From Algoriphagus terrigena DSM 22685 (GTDB lineage Bacteria; Bacteroidota; Bacteroidia; Cytophagales; Cyclobacteriaceae): a stretch of 64,000 nucleotides of DNA. The position numbers were made by a program, and so were the translations under genes. Every line of letters starts with the position of its first letter. The first letter of the stretch is position 1. The notes under the pieces are model-generated. The model worked only from the letters and a program-made list of their open reading frames with translations, was not told the DNA's origin and made no database searches. Positions 31,787 to 40,750 of the stretch are shown here, piece after piece. Where the stretch lies: the NCBI RefSeq assembly GCF_000429445.1, contig NZ_AUBW01000003.1, positions 434,001 through 498,000 on the forward strand, read 5' to 3'.

Positions 31787-33199
31787 TTATTCTATTCTTC
31801 CCGCTTTTCGGTTGTTTGACCCCTCTTTGCCAGTCAAAGCATCGCCCAAGTCAGCCCTTGCCAAATCGGCGAAGCCATTCATTTGAGCTACTATCTGAGG
31901 GTTTTGGGCGGAGACGTCAGTAGTTTCGCCCGGATCTTTTGTCAAGTCAAAAAGGGCAGCTGAATCGAGTTTGACGTTGGTGTATTTCACCGGGATGCCG
32001 TCATTTCGCATCTCTGTGTCTGTGGGAATCGTGCGATAGGTGTGGGCTAAGACCAATTTCCATTTCCCGTAAATCACGGCCTGAAGTTCGTTTTTGTTGT
32101 AATAGGGGTAATAGGGTTTGGGTTGCACTTTTTCCCCCTGGATTATCGGCCAGATATCGGATCCGTCAATCGGAAGCGTCGGGAGTGTTGATCCGGTCAC
32201 TTTCGCCAACGTGGGCAGGATGTCAATCGTCATTGCGGCTTGGTCTCGAACTTTTCCAGCGGGAATCTTGCCAGGCCATGTAAAGATCGCCGGAACCCGA
32301 ATGCCACCTTCCCAAGAGGTGCCCTTTCCTTCTCTCAAGCCAGCCGTGAGTCCTGCATGACCGCCGTAGGAAAGCCAAGGTCCATTGTCTGAAGTGAAGA
32401 TGATCAGTGTGTTTTCATCAAGGCCGAGTGCTTCCAGTTTTTTTCGGATTTCGCCGACCGACCAGTCGATCTCCATCATCACATCGCCATACAGTCCCTG
32501 CTCGGATTTGCCTTTGAACTTATCCGAGACATAGAGCGGCACGTGCGGCATGTTATGGGCCAAGTAGAGAAAAAACGGCTGGTCCTGGTTCTTTTCAATA
32601 AATTCAAGCGACTTGTAGGTGTACCAAGAGGTCAATTCCTGCTGATCTTCCAGATAGGCAATGGTTTTTTCTCCTTCGATCAAAGGAAGTGGAGGATAGT
32701 AGTTTTTACTTTCGGGATGATTAGGCCACATGTCGTTGGAATAGGGAAGTCCAAAGTAGCTGTCAAATCCCTGTCTCGTTGGCAAGAACTCTGCGTGGTG
32801 GCCCAGATGCCACTTGCCGACCATTCCTGTCTGGTAGCCGTTTGCTTTTAGCATTTCAGCGATAGTGGTCTCTTCAGGATTCAGCCCGTGCTTGGCCGAG
32901 TGATCAAGGGCGCCATACAGCTCCAGTCGATTGGCGTAGGTGCCGGTAAGCAGTGCCGCTCGCGATGCCGTACAAACTGCATGCGGTACATAAAATTGGG
33001 TAAATCTCGAACCGTCCGCGGCGAGCTGATCCAGATTCGGTGTTTTCCAGCCTTTGGCACCATAAGCGCCCAAATCCCCGTATGCCATGTCATCCGCAAA
33101 AATGAGGATGATGTTGGGTTTAGGGTCTTGTGCTTTTTCCTCCGGAGTCAAAAAGAGAAGACTCGCCAAAATCGGAAAAGAATGGAAAAGCGTATTCAT
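31787..33199 (-). CDS. Exported sulfatase (arylsulfatase family, formylglycine type)
   Basis: The 470-residue alkaline-phosphatase-fold hydrolase has a signal peptide and the N-terminal metal site PNIILIFADDMAYGDLGAYG. The formylglycine motif C-T-A-S-R lies in PHAVCTASRAALLTGTYANR and needs modification by a sulfatase-maturating enzyme, which is not encoded nearby. Further motifs are GMVGKWHLGHH and IIFTSDNGPWLSYGGHAGLT. It would remove sulfate esters from glycans or small molecules; the exact substrate cannot be read. The ROK repressor upstream on the same strand (45-base gap) could control it. Confidence 0.93.
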   Translation of the reverse strand: MNTLFHSFPILASLLFLTPEEKAQDPKPNIILIFADDMAYGDLGAYGAKGWKTPNLDQLAADGSRFTQFYVPHAVCTASRAALLTGTYANRLELYGALDHSAKHGLNPEETTIAEMLKANGYQTGMVGKWHLGHHAEFLPTRQGFDSYFGLPYSNDMWPNHPESKNYYPPLPLIEGEKTIAYLEDQQELTSWYTYKSLEFIEKNQDQPFFLYLAHNMPHVPLYVSDKFKGKSEQGLYGDVMMEIDWSVGEIRKKLEALGLDENTLIIFTSDNGPWLSYGGHAGLTAGLREGKGTSWEGGIRVPAIFTWPGKIPAGKVRDQAAMTIDILPTLAKVTGSTLPTLPIDGSDIWPIIQGEKVQPKPYYPYYNKNELQAVIYGKWKLVLAHTYRTIPTDTEMRNDGIPVKYTNVKLDSAALFDLTKDPGETTDVSAQNPQIVAQMNGFADLARADLGDALTGKEGSNNRKAGRIE

Positions 33200-33244
33200 T
33201 GGAATCTGTGTACGTAGTGAAAGAATTCGGTAGGGGGCAACTGC

Positions 33245-34492
33245 CTAGCTCAGCCTATTGATGACATCTTCAAACAGCTTCTCGTTGACGACGGCCACAC
33301 CACCCAATAGGCCCACATCTTTGCCAAGTTGGTAGAGTGCCAATTGTGATTTTTCGCGGGACTTGGCCATGCTGTAGATGTTCAAGGCCTGCTGAATCGG
33401 CGTGATGAGATATTGATTGGCCTCGGCTACAGATCCGCCTATGATGATCAATTCGGGATTGAGGAGTTGGATTAGGATTGATATCCCCCGACCGAGATCC
33501 AATCCCGCTTCCGATAGGATGGTGATCGCGCGCTGATCGCCCGCCAAGGCTGCTTCTACCACCAATCCAGGTTCAAGATCGCCTTGATGATCTCTTACCA
33601 TTCTGGCCAAGATGCTGTCTTTGTCCAACTTGATGGCGTCTTCCGCCATTCGGACGATGGCTGTCCCTGATGAAACTGACTCCAGACATCCCTTTTTTCC
33701 GCAGGTACAGGTCACATCTCTTGTTTCAAAAATCGGTGAATGCGAAAACTCTCCGGCAAAACCTGAGGCCCCATGATAGATTTTGCCGTCGATGATGATG
33801 CCCAGTCCGATGCCCCAGCCGATAAAAATTCCCAAGACGTTTTTATGGTTATGAACAGATCCAAATTTGAATTCGGCCAGTGTCATGGCCCTGGCGTCAT
33901 TTTCAAGGAACACTTTCTTCTGAAAACGCTCCTCCAGGCTCTCCAATAGCGTCTTTTTGCCAAATCTCAGGTAAGTGTAATTGACCCCGCCGATAGAGTC
34001 TACCAAGCCCGGCATCGAAAATCCGATGGCGATGATCTTTTCCGGAGCGATCTTAGTTTTTTCCAGGTAACTGTCGATCAGATCACAAAGCTGGTCGAAG
34101 GTCTCTTTTTCGTTGTTTAGGACGATTTTATGATCCTCTTTTTCATACGCCAACTCATGATTGCAGGAATACAAAGCCAGATGCATGTTGAACTTGGACA
34201 GATCCACCGAAAGCACATAGAAGGCATTCTCGGCCAATCGGTACAGATCGGGTTTTCTACCTCCCTGAGATTCGGCTCGACCTTGCTTGATCACTTCGCC
34301 GGAAGTCATCAGATCGGAGAGAAGAGCGTTTACCGTCGGAAGCGAGATGCCGACTTCATTGCAGATTTCACTTGCCGTATTGGCTTCTTTGAGGTAAAGA
34401 TTTTTGATGATCTTGATTTTATTCAGGTAGCTTTTTATTTCTACCACACCTTCCATTTTGGAGATGAGTTGTTGCGGGTTTATTAGGTTCAT
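33245..34492 (-). CDS. ROK family transcriptional repressor (NagC/Mlc-like)
   Basis: The 415-residue protein has an N-terminal winged helix-turn-helix (about 20-85, ASEICNEVGISLPTVNALLS) and a ROK domain with FIGWGIGLGIIIDG and the complete zinc motif VTCTCGKKGCLESVSSGTA. Such proteins repress sugar-utilisation genes until a sugar or phosphosugar binds. The same-strand sulfatase 45 bases downstream is the most likely target and co-transcribed partner. The upstream 319-base region is shared with the divergent cupin gene. Confidence 0.92.
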   Translation of the reverse strand: MNLINPQQLISKMEGVVEIKSYLNKIKIIKNLYLKEANTASEICNEVGISLPTVNALLSDLMTSGEVIKQGRAESQGGRKPDLYRLAENAFYVLSVDLSKFNMHLALYSCNHELAYEKEDHKIVLNNEKETFDQLCDLIDSYLEKTKIAPEKIIAIGFSMPGLVDSIGGVNYTYLRFGKKTLLESLEERFQKKVFLENDARAMTLAEFKFGSVHNHKNVLGIFIGWGIGLGIIIDGKIYHGASGFAGEFSHSPIFETRDVTCTCGKKGCLESVSSGTAIVRMAEDAIKLDKDSILARMVRDHQGDLEPGLVVEAALAGDQRAITILSEAGLDLGRGISILIQLLNPELIIIGGSVAEANQYLITPIQQALNIYSMAKSREKSQLALYQLGKDVGLLGGVAVVNEKLFEDVINRLS

Positions 34493-34671
34493 AGCAGATA
34501 GGAATGCCTGAATTAAATGAAATTTTAGATTTCAAAAAAGACTTCCTGAAAAAAATTAAATAATGGAAGGGAATATCTTGAGGGAAATTCGAATTATTAG
34601 AAAAGAGAGGTGGGTTTTCTCGAAAGAATTGAAAATTTCAAACTTGGATTTTCCCATATTTGAACATTCCT

Positions 34672-34679
34672 TATGTTTG
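34672..34679 (+). promoter_or_regulatory. -7 box ahead of the cupin leader
   Basis: TATGTTTG is a full match to TAnnTTTG. TTGG at 34645 is 25 bases upstream, longer than ideal. It predicts a transcript start near 34685 and a 5' leader of about 125 nt. Confidence 0.5.
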
Positions 34680-34699
34680 TCAAAATTTTTAACACACAA

Positions 34700-34755
34700 A
34701 ATGCCCTTGAGATAAGTTCTCAAACGGGGAAATGATTTTTCAGGGCATTCCCCCG
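34700..34755 (+). promoter_or_regulatory. Candidate structured leader RNA with mutually exclusive stems
   Basis: Three stems can be drawn: AATGCCCT (34700-34707) with AGGGCATT (34742-34749); TTGAGA (34707-34712) with TCTCAA (34718-34723) around a 5-base loop; and CGGGGAAATG (34725-34734) with CATTCCCCCG (34746-34755), 9 of 10 paired. The first and third share 34746-34749, so they cannot both form. This is the layout of an attenuator or riboswitch expression platform. It lies between a -7 box and the cupin start codon at 34812. I match it to no known family. Confidence 0.5.
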
Positions 34756-34811
34756 ATGCGCCGTGGCGGATCGGAACAGACTATCTGATAGCTAAAAATC
34801 AAATTATAAAG

Positions 34812-35333
34812 ATGAATTATCCACAAATAGAAGCTCAGTTGAGCAAGTCAGCGGTTTTTGAGAAAGTAGCGCTTTTTCTAAAAGAACTAGGGTTTGAAAT
34901 TTCATCCAAAGACATGGACCGTCCGTGGGGCGGATTTTTTGTGTTGGAAGAGTCGCAAATCCTGAAGTTTAAATCCGAGTTTTTTCCGGAGGTTGCCCTG
35001 TCGGATGCCCAGTTGAAGCAAAAACTCAGTCCGAAGTTCCTCTTGGTGGCGCCTGACGCGCGACTTTCTTGGCAGTACCACTTTCGTAGGGCGGAGCTTT
35101 GGAAACTCATCGCCGGAAAGTCTGCGATCTGCAGGAGTGATTCAGACGAGCAAGGACCGGTAGAGCCAATGACACCGGGAGCGGTGGTTTCTCTCGAAAA
35201 AGGCGAGCGCCACCGATTGATCGGAACTGATAATTGGGGCGTGGTTGCGGAGATTTGGATGCATTCTGACCCTGAAAATCCGTCGGATGAAGAGGATATT
35301 GTGAGGCTTCAGGACGACTATTCCAGAAAATAA
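34812..35333 (+). CDS. Stand-alone cupin resembling type II phosphomannose isomerase domain
   Basis: The 173-residue protein carries the sugar-phosphate isomerase cupin signature RPWGGFFVLEE in its N-terminal third and then RLSWQYHFRRAELWKLIAGK, with the metal-binding His. MTPGAVVSLEKGERHRLIG follows as the second cupin motif. It matches the PMI domain of bifunctional mannose-1-phosphate guanylyltransferase/isomerase enzymes but stands alone. Roles in mannose-6-phosphate isomerisation or sugar sensing are possible. It is preceded by the structured leader and followed by a strong terminator. Confidence 0.8.
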   Translation: MNYPQIEAQLSKSAVFEKVALFLKELGFEISSKDMDRPWGGFFVLEESQILKFKSEFFPEVALSDAQLKQKLSPKFLLVAPDARLSWQYHFRRAELWKLIAGKSAICRSDSDEQGPVEPMTPGAVVSLEKGERHRLIGTDNWGVVAEIWMHSDPENPSDEEDIVRLQDDYSRK

Positions 35334-35335
35334 AT

Positions 35336-35362
35336 AAGCTCGGGGTGTTACCCCGAGCTTTA
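35336..35362 (+). terminator. Terminator of the cupin gene
   Basis: AAGCTCGGGG (35336-35345) and CCCCGAGCTT (35351-35360) form a perfect 10-bp stem with a 5-base loop two bases after the stop codon. The T tract is short, so efficiency on the plus strand may rest on the strong stem. Confidence 0.85.
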
Positions 35363-35626
35363 AAAATCTAATGTTTAGTCCGTAGCTCAATCACCCTTAA
35401 ATAAACTACTCAGATCAAAAAACGACTGCGGACAAGCCGAAAGAAGTAGATGAATCTAGCTATAATTTTTTGAAATTCAATTAATTGGAATTCAAAAAAA
35501 ATCTCTGTGTTGTGAAATTTTTTCGACGCACGGCCTCGCTAAAATAGAAGGTTAGTTTACACACTGTGGAGGATTTTTACAGATTACTTCCCTCGGGCCG
35601 CACTTCCGTCACAGGCAGGACGCGTG

Positions 35627-37171
35627 CTATTGGGCTTCGACGATTTGGTCGTTTTTGAAATTGACCAGATCTTCCAATCTGCCGGCAGAGTTGTAGTATT
35701 TCCAGGGACCTTCTTTTAGGCCATCCTTCATGTTGCCTTCTGATGCCTTGCGGCCGTTTTCATGGTAGAAAATCCAAAGCCCATCGGCCTTGCCTGATTT
35801 GAAAGTGCCTTCAGATTCCTTTTGTCCAGTGACATAATAGGTGATGCGTGTCCCGTCGCCATCTTTCAGAGTCCCCTTGTCCAGTTTGGAACCGCCATTG
35901 TAGCTAAAGTATTCTCCGACGTTTTTCAATCGGCCATTGTCCCAAAATTCCTCTTGGGTGAGCTGTTTGTTGTCGTAGAAAAGTCCCCATATCCCGTTTT
36001 CAAAACCCAAGGTGTAAGTTCCGACTGACTTGAGCTGGCCGCCGTCGTAGTAGTAGAACCACTGTCCATCCTCCATCCCCAGTAGGTAGCTACCTTCTGC
36101 AACCAAAATCCCGATCTTGTTGAAATACTTCCAAAGGCCGGTTTTGAGATCGTTCTTATAGTCCCCGATGGAATAGATTTCCCCGTCGGGGAAGAAGCTT
36201 TTCCAAGTTCCGGTTTTTGCGCCGCTTTCATAGCTTCCCTGGACCGAGATTTGTCCCGAACTGTGGTACTCGAGGTATTCACCGACAGGCACTCCCAACT
36301 CGTATGTCTTTCGTTTGGATAGGGCTTTGTTTGGGAAATATTCCTCCCAAATGCCTATCGCAATGCCATTCTCGTACTTTTCGATTCGGGCCTCTCTTCC
36401 GGTTTCATAGTAGTATTTCCATTCCCCGGTTTTGTTGCCGTTTTGGTCGAAATATTCTTCCGCTTCCAGGGATTTTGTACCTGGAAAATACCGCTTCCAT
36501 GCGCCTGTCTTTTCGCCGTTTTTGTAATTGCCCGTTTCCTGCAGGATGGAATACATATTCCTTTTGAAACTCCCTTCCAGCTGTCCTTTGACATAGGTGG
36601 CTTCTGTGATGACATTCCCATCAGGGTCGTATTCTATAAAAGGCCCTTCCCGCAGTCCGTTGACATAAAATTCCCTTGCTGCCAATTCCCCGAACTCGTA
36701 GTAGGTTACCCATTGTCCGGATCTCAGACCGTTTTCATATTGACCTTCGAGGCGGACTTGCACTGGATCGATGTAAGAGGGATTGCCGGTCTTGCCGAAA
36801 AACTCCGTGTACTTGCCTACCAAAATACTGTCTTGATAGATCAGCTGTCTTTTGATCGCTCCGTCGATGTCAAAATATTGGGCTGGTCCCATAAGCCTCC
36901 CGTCGCGATATTCGGCTACTTCCATCCGTTTACCATTGGGGTAAAACTGCGTCCAGGTTCCATCTTTTTTGCCGCTGGCAAAGGTGCCTTCTGCGATCTG
37001 GGTATTGGTCTTGGGATTGTAGAATTTCCATAGGCCTTCGCGTAGTCCTTTGGTAATCACTCCAGTGCCCATCAACGTGGAGTCGGAATTGAATTGCTGG
37101 ATCAGTTTGGGGTCCTGGGAGTAGGCTGAAAAGTATAAGAAGATAAAGGCTGCCAGAAGCAAATTTCTCAT
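35627..37171 (-). CDS. Secreted YwqK/MORN-type repeat protein
   Basis: The start at 37171 (MRNLLLAAFIFLYFSAYSQ) yields a signal peptide; 14 further upstream codons are unlikely. The rest of the 514-residue protein is a run of about 18 repeats of roughly 23 residues with a G-x-W/Y-x-x-Y/F core, for example GKKDGTWTQFYPNGKRMEVA and EGPWKYYNSAGRLEDL. These are the MORN-variant repeats of YwqK-like proteins, sometimes labelled antitoxins in Bacillus. No toxin gene is adjacent and the protein is exported, so an envelope or surface role is more likely here. Confidence 0.88.
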   Translation of the reverse strand: MRNLLLAAFIFLYFSAYSQDPKLIQQFNSDSTLMGTGVITKGLREGLWKFYNPKTNTQIAEGTFASGKKDGTWTQFYPNGKRMEVAEYRDGRLMGPAQYFDIDGAIKRQLIYQDSILVGKYTEFFGKTGNPSYIDPVQVRLEGQYENGLRSGQWVTYYEFGELAAREFYVNGLREGPFIEYDPDGNVITEATYVKGQLEGSFKRNMYSILQETGNYKNGEKTGAWKRYFPGTKSLEAEEYFDQNGNKTGEWKYYYETGREARIEKYENGIAIGIWEEYFPNKALSKRKTYELGVPVGEYLEYHSSGQISVQGSYESGAKTGTWKSFFPDGEIYSIGDYKNDLKTGLWKYFNKIGILVAEGSYLLGMEDGQWFYYYDGGQLKSVGTYTLGFENGIWGLFYDNKQLTQEEFWDNGRLKNVGEYFSYNGGSKLDKGTLKDGDGTRITYYVTGQKESEGTFKSGKADGLWIFYHENGRKASEGNMKDGLKEGPWKYYNSAGRLEDLVNFKNDQIVEAQ

Positions 37172-37277
37172 GTTGGGTAGGTTTCGGTGGGGTATTACGC
37201 AGGCTCTAAGCAAACGGTCGAAAGAATGGATTCGATATATTTACTACGTACGAATCGATTTCCTGTTTAAAATTAAG

Positions 37278-37853
37278 TTAATTCCTGCTTTGTTCGCCTG
37301 GAACCTGGAGGATACGCACGATTTTTTTTACTTCTTCCTGAAGTGCCAAGACATTAGCCGTGGGATTTCCGAGTATTTCAAAAGGCTTGATCCAGAGGTG
37401 AAATCCGAGATCAGACCCTTCGATGGTCTCTGGGTTATCCGTTTGATTCTTATTCAAAATCAGGTCAGGATAATCCCATTTGTTTTCACTTAGTCCAAAT
37501 GAAAACCCTTCCTCAAGGAATCGTTCCGAGAGACTTTCTCTGTTTTTTCCCATCAAGGCTGTGATAAAAAATCCGTTTCCAAACCAGTTGAGCAGGCGGA
37601 TATTCACTCCATCTAGAGAGTCAAAATCACGGATCAGATCCAAAACCTGGTAAGGGAGTCCGAGCAGGTCATTGCCTTTGGATATCTTTGATCCCCGTGA
37701 TCGTTGCGAAATTTCCGTCAGTTCAAAGTTGGAAATGGCGTTTGCTACCTCCTCCAAGATGCCGACAAATTGTTTTTTTAGCAGATTTTGCCGGCGAACC
37801 AGATCGCTGTCCAGCCAAAGGTTGAGATCTAATGGATCTTGCGGATCGGCCAT
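37278..37853 (-). CDS. Unknown protein coupled to fabH
   Basis: The start at 37853 (MADPQDPLDLNLWLDSDLVR) is chosen because it lies one base after the fabH stop; a longer frame would overlap fabH. I do not recognise the 191-residue protein. It has no signal peptide or membrane segment. It contains an amphipathic N-terminal helix region and the stretch NIRLLNWFGNGFFITALMGK, and looks mixed alpha/beta. The one-base spacing to fabH shows translational coupling, so a role near fatty-acid or other acyl metabolism is possible. Confidence 0.65.
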   Translation of the reverse strand: MADPQDPLDLNLWLDSDLVRRQNLLKKQFVGILEEVANAISNFELTEISQRSRGSKISKGNDLLGLPYQVLDLIRDFDSLDGVNIRLLNWFGNGFFITALMGKNRESLSERFLEEGFSFGLSENKWDYPDLILNKNQTDNPETIEGSDLGFHLWIKPFEILGNPTANVLALQEEVKKIVRILQVPGEQSRN

Positions 37854-37854
37854 T

Positions 37855-38859
37855 TTACCAACGTAGTAGGACCGAGGCCCACGCGAATCCAGACCCAAAA
37901 GCAGCAAGACACACCAAATCCCCTTTCTTTAATCTTCCTTGCTCCCAGGCTTGGGAAAGTGCAATCGGAATCGTCCCGGCCGTGGTATTGCCCAGATACA
38001 TGATATTGTTGAAGACCTTCTCGTCGGGAAGCTCGAGCTTCTGCTGCACGTATTGGCTGATCCTCAGATTGGCTTGGTGGGGGACGAGCAAGTCAATTTC
38101 GTCTTTGGTGTATCCGTTATGATTCAACGCCTCGTTAATCACTTCCATGAACCGCACGATGGCATGCTTGAAGACGGTATTGCCATTCATTTTGACAAAA
38201 AAATCACCCCTGTCAATCATCTCTTGGGAGAGTCTGACCTCGCCGCTGGAGCTCGGCGCAATGCAGTATAGCTCCTCCGCAAAGGCACCGTCGGAGTGCA
38301 GATGGGAGCTGAGAATGCCCGGTTCGCTCTGTCCGACGGCACCCAAGATCACTGCTCCGGCACCGTCAGCGAAGATGACTGCGCTGGATCGGCCCTCGTC
38401 ACTTTTGTCAAGTGCTGAAGACTGGATCTCGGCACCCACGACCAGGATCTTGCGATACATCCCTGTTTTGATAAATTGGTCGGCGACGGTCAGCGCATAT
38501 AGGAAGCCAGAGCAGGCATTTTTTACATCCAAAGCGCCGATGTTCGCCAGTCCTAATTCCCGCTGAAGCAGGACACCGTTTCCCGGAAGAAAATAGTCCG
38601 ATGTGATCGTCGCGAAAACAATGAAATCTACCTCTGAGGGCTCTATACCGGCTCTTTCCATTGCCATGCGGCTGGCTTTGGCTGCCATGTTGTTGACCGT
38701 GTCGACTCCCGGAGTAAACCAGCGCCTCTCGTGGATACCTGTCCGCTCCACAATCCATTCGTCGTTGGTATTCATCATTTCAGAAAGCTCCTGATTGGTC
38801 ACAATCCTCTCTGGGACGTAGTGTCCAGCTCCAAGAATTCGGGATCTATTCATTGTCAT
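37855..38859 (-). CDS. fabH: 3-Oxoacyl-ACP synthase III (KAS III)
   Basis: The 334-residue thiolase-fold enzyme has the catalytic Cys in VKNACSGFLYAL, His in LLVPHQANLRI and Asn in YLGNTTAGTIPIAL, the KAS III triad. It would condense acetyl- or branched-acyl-CoA with malonyl-ACP to start fatty acid synthesis. In-frame ATGs at 38859 and 38853 are both possible starts. A coupled unknown gene follows after one base. A secondary KAS III-like role in a specialised pathway cannot be excluded, since other fatty-acid genes are absent nearby. Confidence 0.92.
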   Translation of the reverse strand: MTMNRSRILGAGHYVPERIVTNQELSEMMNTNDEWIVERTGIHERRWFTPGVDTVNNMAAKASRMAMERAGIEPSEVDFIVFATITSDYFLPGNGVLLQRELGLANIGALDVKNACSGFLYALTVADQFIKTGMYRKILVVGAEIQSSALDKSDEGRSSAVIFADGAGAVILGAVGQSEPGILSSHLHSDGAFAEELYCIAPSSSGEVRLSQEMIDRGDFFVKMNGNTVFKHAIVRFMEVINEALNHNGYTKDEIDLLVPHQANLRISQYVQQKLELPDEKVFNNIMYLGNTTAGTIPIALSQAWEQGRLKKGDLVCLAAFGSGFAWASVLLRW

Positions 38860-38951
38860 TCGGGTCTATGTTGGGGAGAATACTTTGATCGGCAATATCG
38901 ATACTACTTGGCATTCCCACAAAAAGGCTACAAAAAGCGGCAGTTTTTGGC

Positions 38952-39650
38952 TTACCCGAAAAGTGTATAGTTACCAAACTGGTCCATGGGTGAAATCTTG
39001 CGGATAATTCCCGGTGAATCATTCTGAACAGAGTTGACCAAAGAGGAGACGCTATAGCTCATCATCATCTCAGCGGGATAGGGCTTGAGGATCTTCAGAA
39101 GATCTGACTCAGAGGTGTATTTGTCGAGCCACTTTTTTTCGTCTCCCCGGCTCAAGATCACCGGCATGCTGTCATGGACTTCTTCGATCACTTCATTTGC
39201 TGACGTGGTGAGAATCAAAAACGTATGTTGGGTTTCTCCGGAGACAGTTTCGTACTCTTCCCAAATGCCCGCAAAAGCGAACAGGTCATCCTCCCTGAGT
39301 GTAAACCGGTACGGGATTTTGGTCTTTTTTCCCAGTTTTTTCCATTCGAAGAAGCCATCAGCAGGAATCAGGCAGCGTCTCTTCTGAAAAGAACCTTTGG
39401 TGGAGAGTTTCTCATGAATCGTATCAGCCTTTGCATTGATCAGTTTTTGAGTGACTGGTCTGTTTTGTCCAAAATCCGGAGTGACTCCCCAGTAGAAGTA
39501 CGAAAAACCTTTTGGGCTGTCGGAGGTGATCACCGGCACGAGCTGCGTGGGCGCGATGTTGAACCTCGGTTTGAAATCTGCCAGCATTTCCGCCTGAAAT
39601 CTTTCTTCCAATTCGATTCTACTTTTGCTGAGAGAGTATCTACCGCACAT
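38952..39650 (-). CDS. SOS response-associated peptidase (SRAP; HMCES/YedK-like)
   Basis: The 232-residue protein starts MCGRYSLSK, so Cys2 becomes the N-terminal nucleophile after Met removal. The other SRAP residues are PRFNIAPTQLVPVI, LINAKADTIHEK, CLIPADGFFEWKK with the catalytic Glu, and HDSMPVIL with the His. HMCES/YedK forms a covalent thiazolidine crosslink with abasic sites in single-stranded DNA and protects them. It is encoded 30 bases after the YheT-type hydrolase gene on the same strand. Confidence 0.95.
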   Translation of the reverse strand: MCGRYSLSKSRIELEERFQAEMLADFKPRFNIAPTQLVPVITSDSPKGFSYFYWGVTPDFGQNRPVTQKLINAKADTIHEKLSTKGSFQKRRCLIPADGFFEWKKLGKKTKIPYRFTLREDDLFAFAGIWEEYETVSGETQHTFLILTTSANEVIEEVHDSMPVILSRGDEKKWLDKYTSESDLLKILKPYPAEMMMSYSVSSLVNSVQNDSPGIIRKISPMDQFGNYTLFG

Positions 39651-39680
39651 GATCAGGGAGTTAAATTATTCGGGTGGAAG

Positions 39681-40640
39681 TTAGAGATCGTGGCTTATAA
39701 ATTCAACAGCCCGACACTCAGAGTAGTAGCTTTTTTCTCGGGAAGGGCCGGAAAATCCCACGTGACCTCCATGTTTTGGGAACTCAAAATGAACCAAATC
39801 CAATGTTTTGGCGAGTTTGTGTGGAAAACAAGTGTCGCTTAGAAAAGGGTCGTTCTGCGCATTCAGCACCAGAGTTGGGACTTCAATCTGATCTAAAAAC
39901 TGCAGCGACGAGTTGACTTCGTAGTATTCTGCCGCGTCCTGAAAGCCATGTAGCGGTCCGGTGTAGAAATCATCGAAATCCCGCAGGGTCCTGGTCTTTT
40001 GGAGCATTTTCAGATCCAGTTCCCGCGGGAAAGTTTGCGATTTTCGGGTCACTTTCTCTTTGAGTGTAGTCAGAAAGCGTTTGGAATAGATGATGTTTTC
40101 TCCGGTGGAGATCTTTTCGCAGGATCTTGCCAAGTCAAGGGGAACGGATATGGCAACAGCTTTTTTGATTTTGGAGTTAGGGAATTTTTTCTCTCCCAGA
40201 TATTTCAGTGTGAGATTCCCTCCCAGACTAAATCCCACCAAGAAGATTTCGGAATAGGTTTTCTCAGCATGCTTGATCACGGTGTCCAGATCATAAGTGG
40301 CGCCGCTATGATAAAAGATGGCTTTTCGATTCATCTCTTCACTGCAGCCGCGAAAGTTCCAACTTAGGACATCAAACCCTTTTTGCCAAAACTCGCGAGC
40401 CATTCCCAGCATGTAGGGCCGGCTGCTATTCCCTTCCAAGCCATGGCTCAAGATCACCAACCGTGGGCGATCAGCCCTAAACCAATCCAGATCCAGGAAG
40501 TCTCCGTCCGGAGTTTCGATTCGTTCGCGCAAAGGTTTTCGAAGTTCTACCTTGCGGAAAAGTGCCGGGTAAATGGTTTCTAAGTGGCCGCTAAAGAGCC
40601 AATTAGGCCTTTGATAAGAGCTTTCAGAAGTCAGTGGCAT
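39681..40640 (-). CDS. YheT family alpha/beta hydrolase
   Basis: The 319-residue protein starts with the family segment RPNWLFSGHLETIYPALFRK. The nucleophile elbow is LVGFSLGGNLTLKYLG, the acid lies in APTLVLNAQNDPFL-like LVLNAQNDPFLSD, and the His in FPKHGGHVGF. YheT/EMB8-type hydrolases act on ester or lipid substrates that are poorly defined. It precedes the SRAP gene by 30 bases, so they are likely co-transcribed. Confidence 0.9.
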   Translation of the reverse strand: MPLTSESSYQRPNWLFSGHLETIYPALFRKVELRKPLRERIETPDGDFLDLDWFRADRPRLVILSHGLEGNSSRPYMLGMAREFWQKGFDVLSWNFRGCSEEMNRKAIFYHSGATYDLDTVIKHAEKTYSEIFLVGFSLGGNLTLKYLGEKKFPNSKIKKAVAISVPLDLARSCEKISTGENIIYSKRFLTTLKEKVTRKSQTFPRELDLKMLQKTRTLRDFDDFYTGPLHGFQDAAEYYEVNSSLQFLDQIEVPTLVLNAQNDPFLSDTCFPHKLAKTLDLVHFEFPKHGGHVGFSGPSREKSYYSECRAVEFISHDL

Positions 40641-40684
40641 AGGGTGAAAAGGCCTAAAACAGCTCGGAAAATACAGGATATAAA

Positions 40685-40716
40685 TTTGAATAAAGCGTAT
40701 TTAAAAACTATTTTTG
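40685..40716 (+). promoter_or_regulatory. Promoter of the pyruvate dehydrogenase E2 gene
   Basis: TTTG (40685-40688) and TATTTTTG (40709-40716) are both full matches to the Bacteroidota consensus, separated by 20 bases. The ATG follows 34 bases after the -7 box. It is one of the clearest promoters in the window. Confidence 0.8.
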
Positions 40717-40750
40717 GTCTCTTTAAAAACGAACAAGCTCAAAATTACCT

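Larger units (their letters stand above)
34493..34811. other. Divergent intergenic region containing a structured leader
   Basis: These 319 bases separate the ROK repressor from the cupin gene. No ORF is convincing. The left 170 bases are A/T-rich and hold the repressor promoter region. The right part carries a -7 box and about 125 bases of potential structured leader RNA, listed separately. Confidence 0.6.

Noticed and set aside
35361..35626. Possible small gene between the cupin terminator and the YwqK gene
   Set aside because: No frame with start, stop and protein-like composition was found; the stretch is A/T-rich and then G/C-rich without structure.
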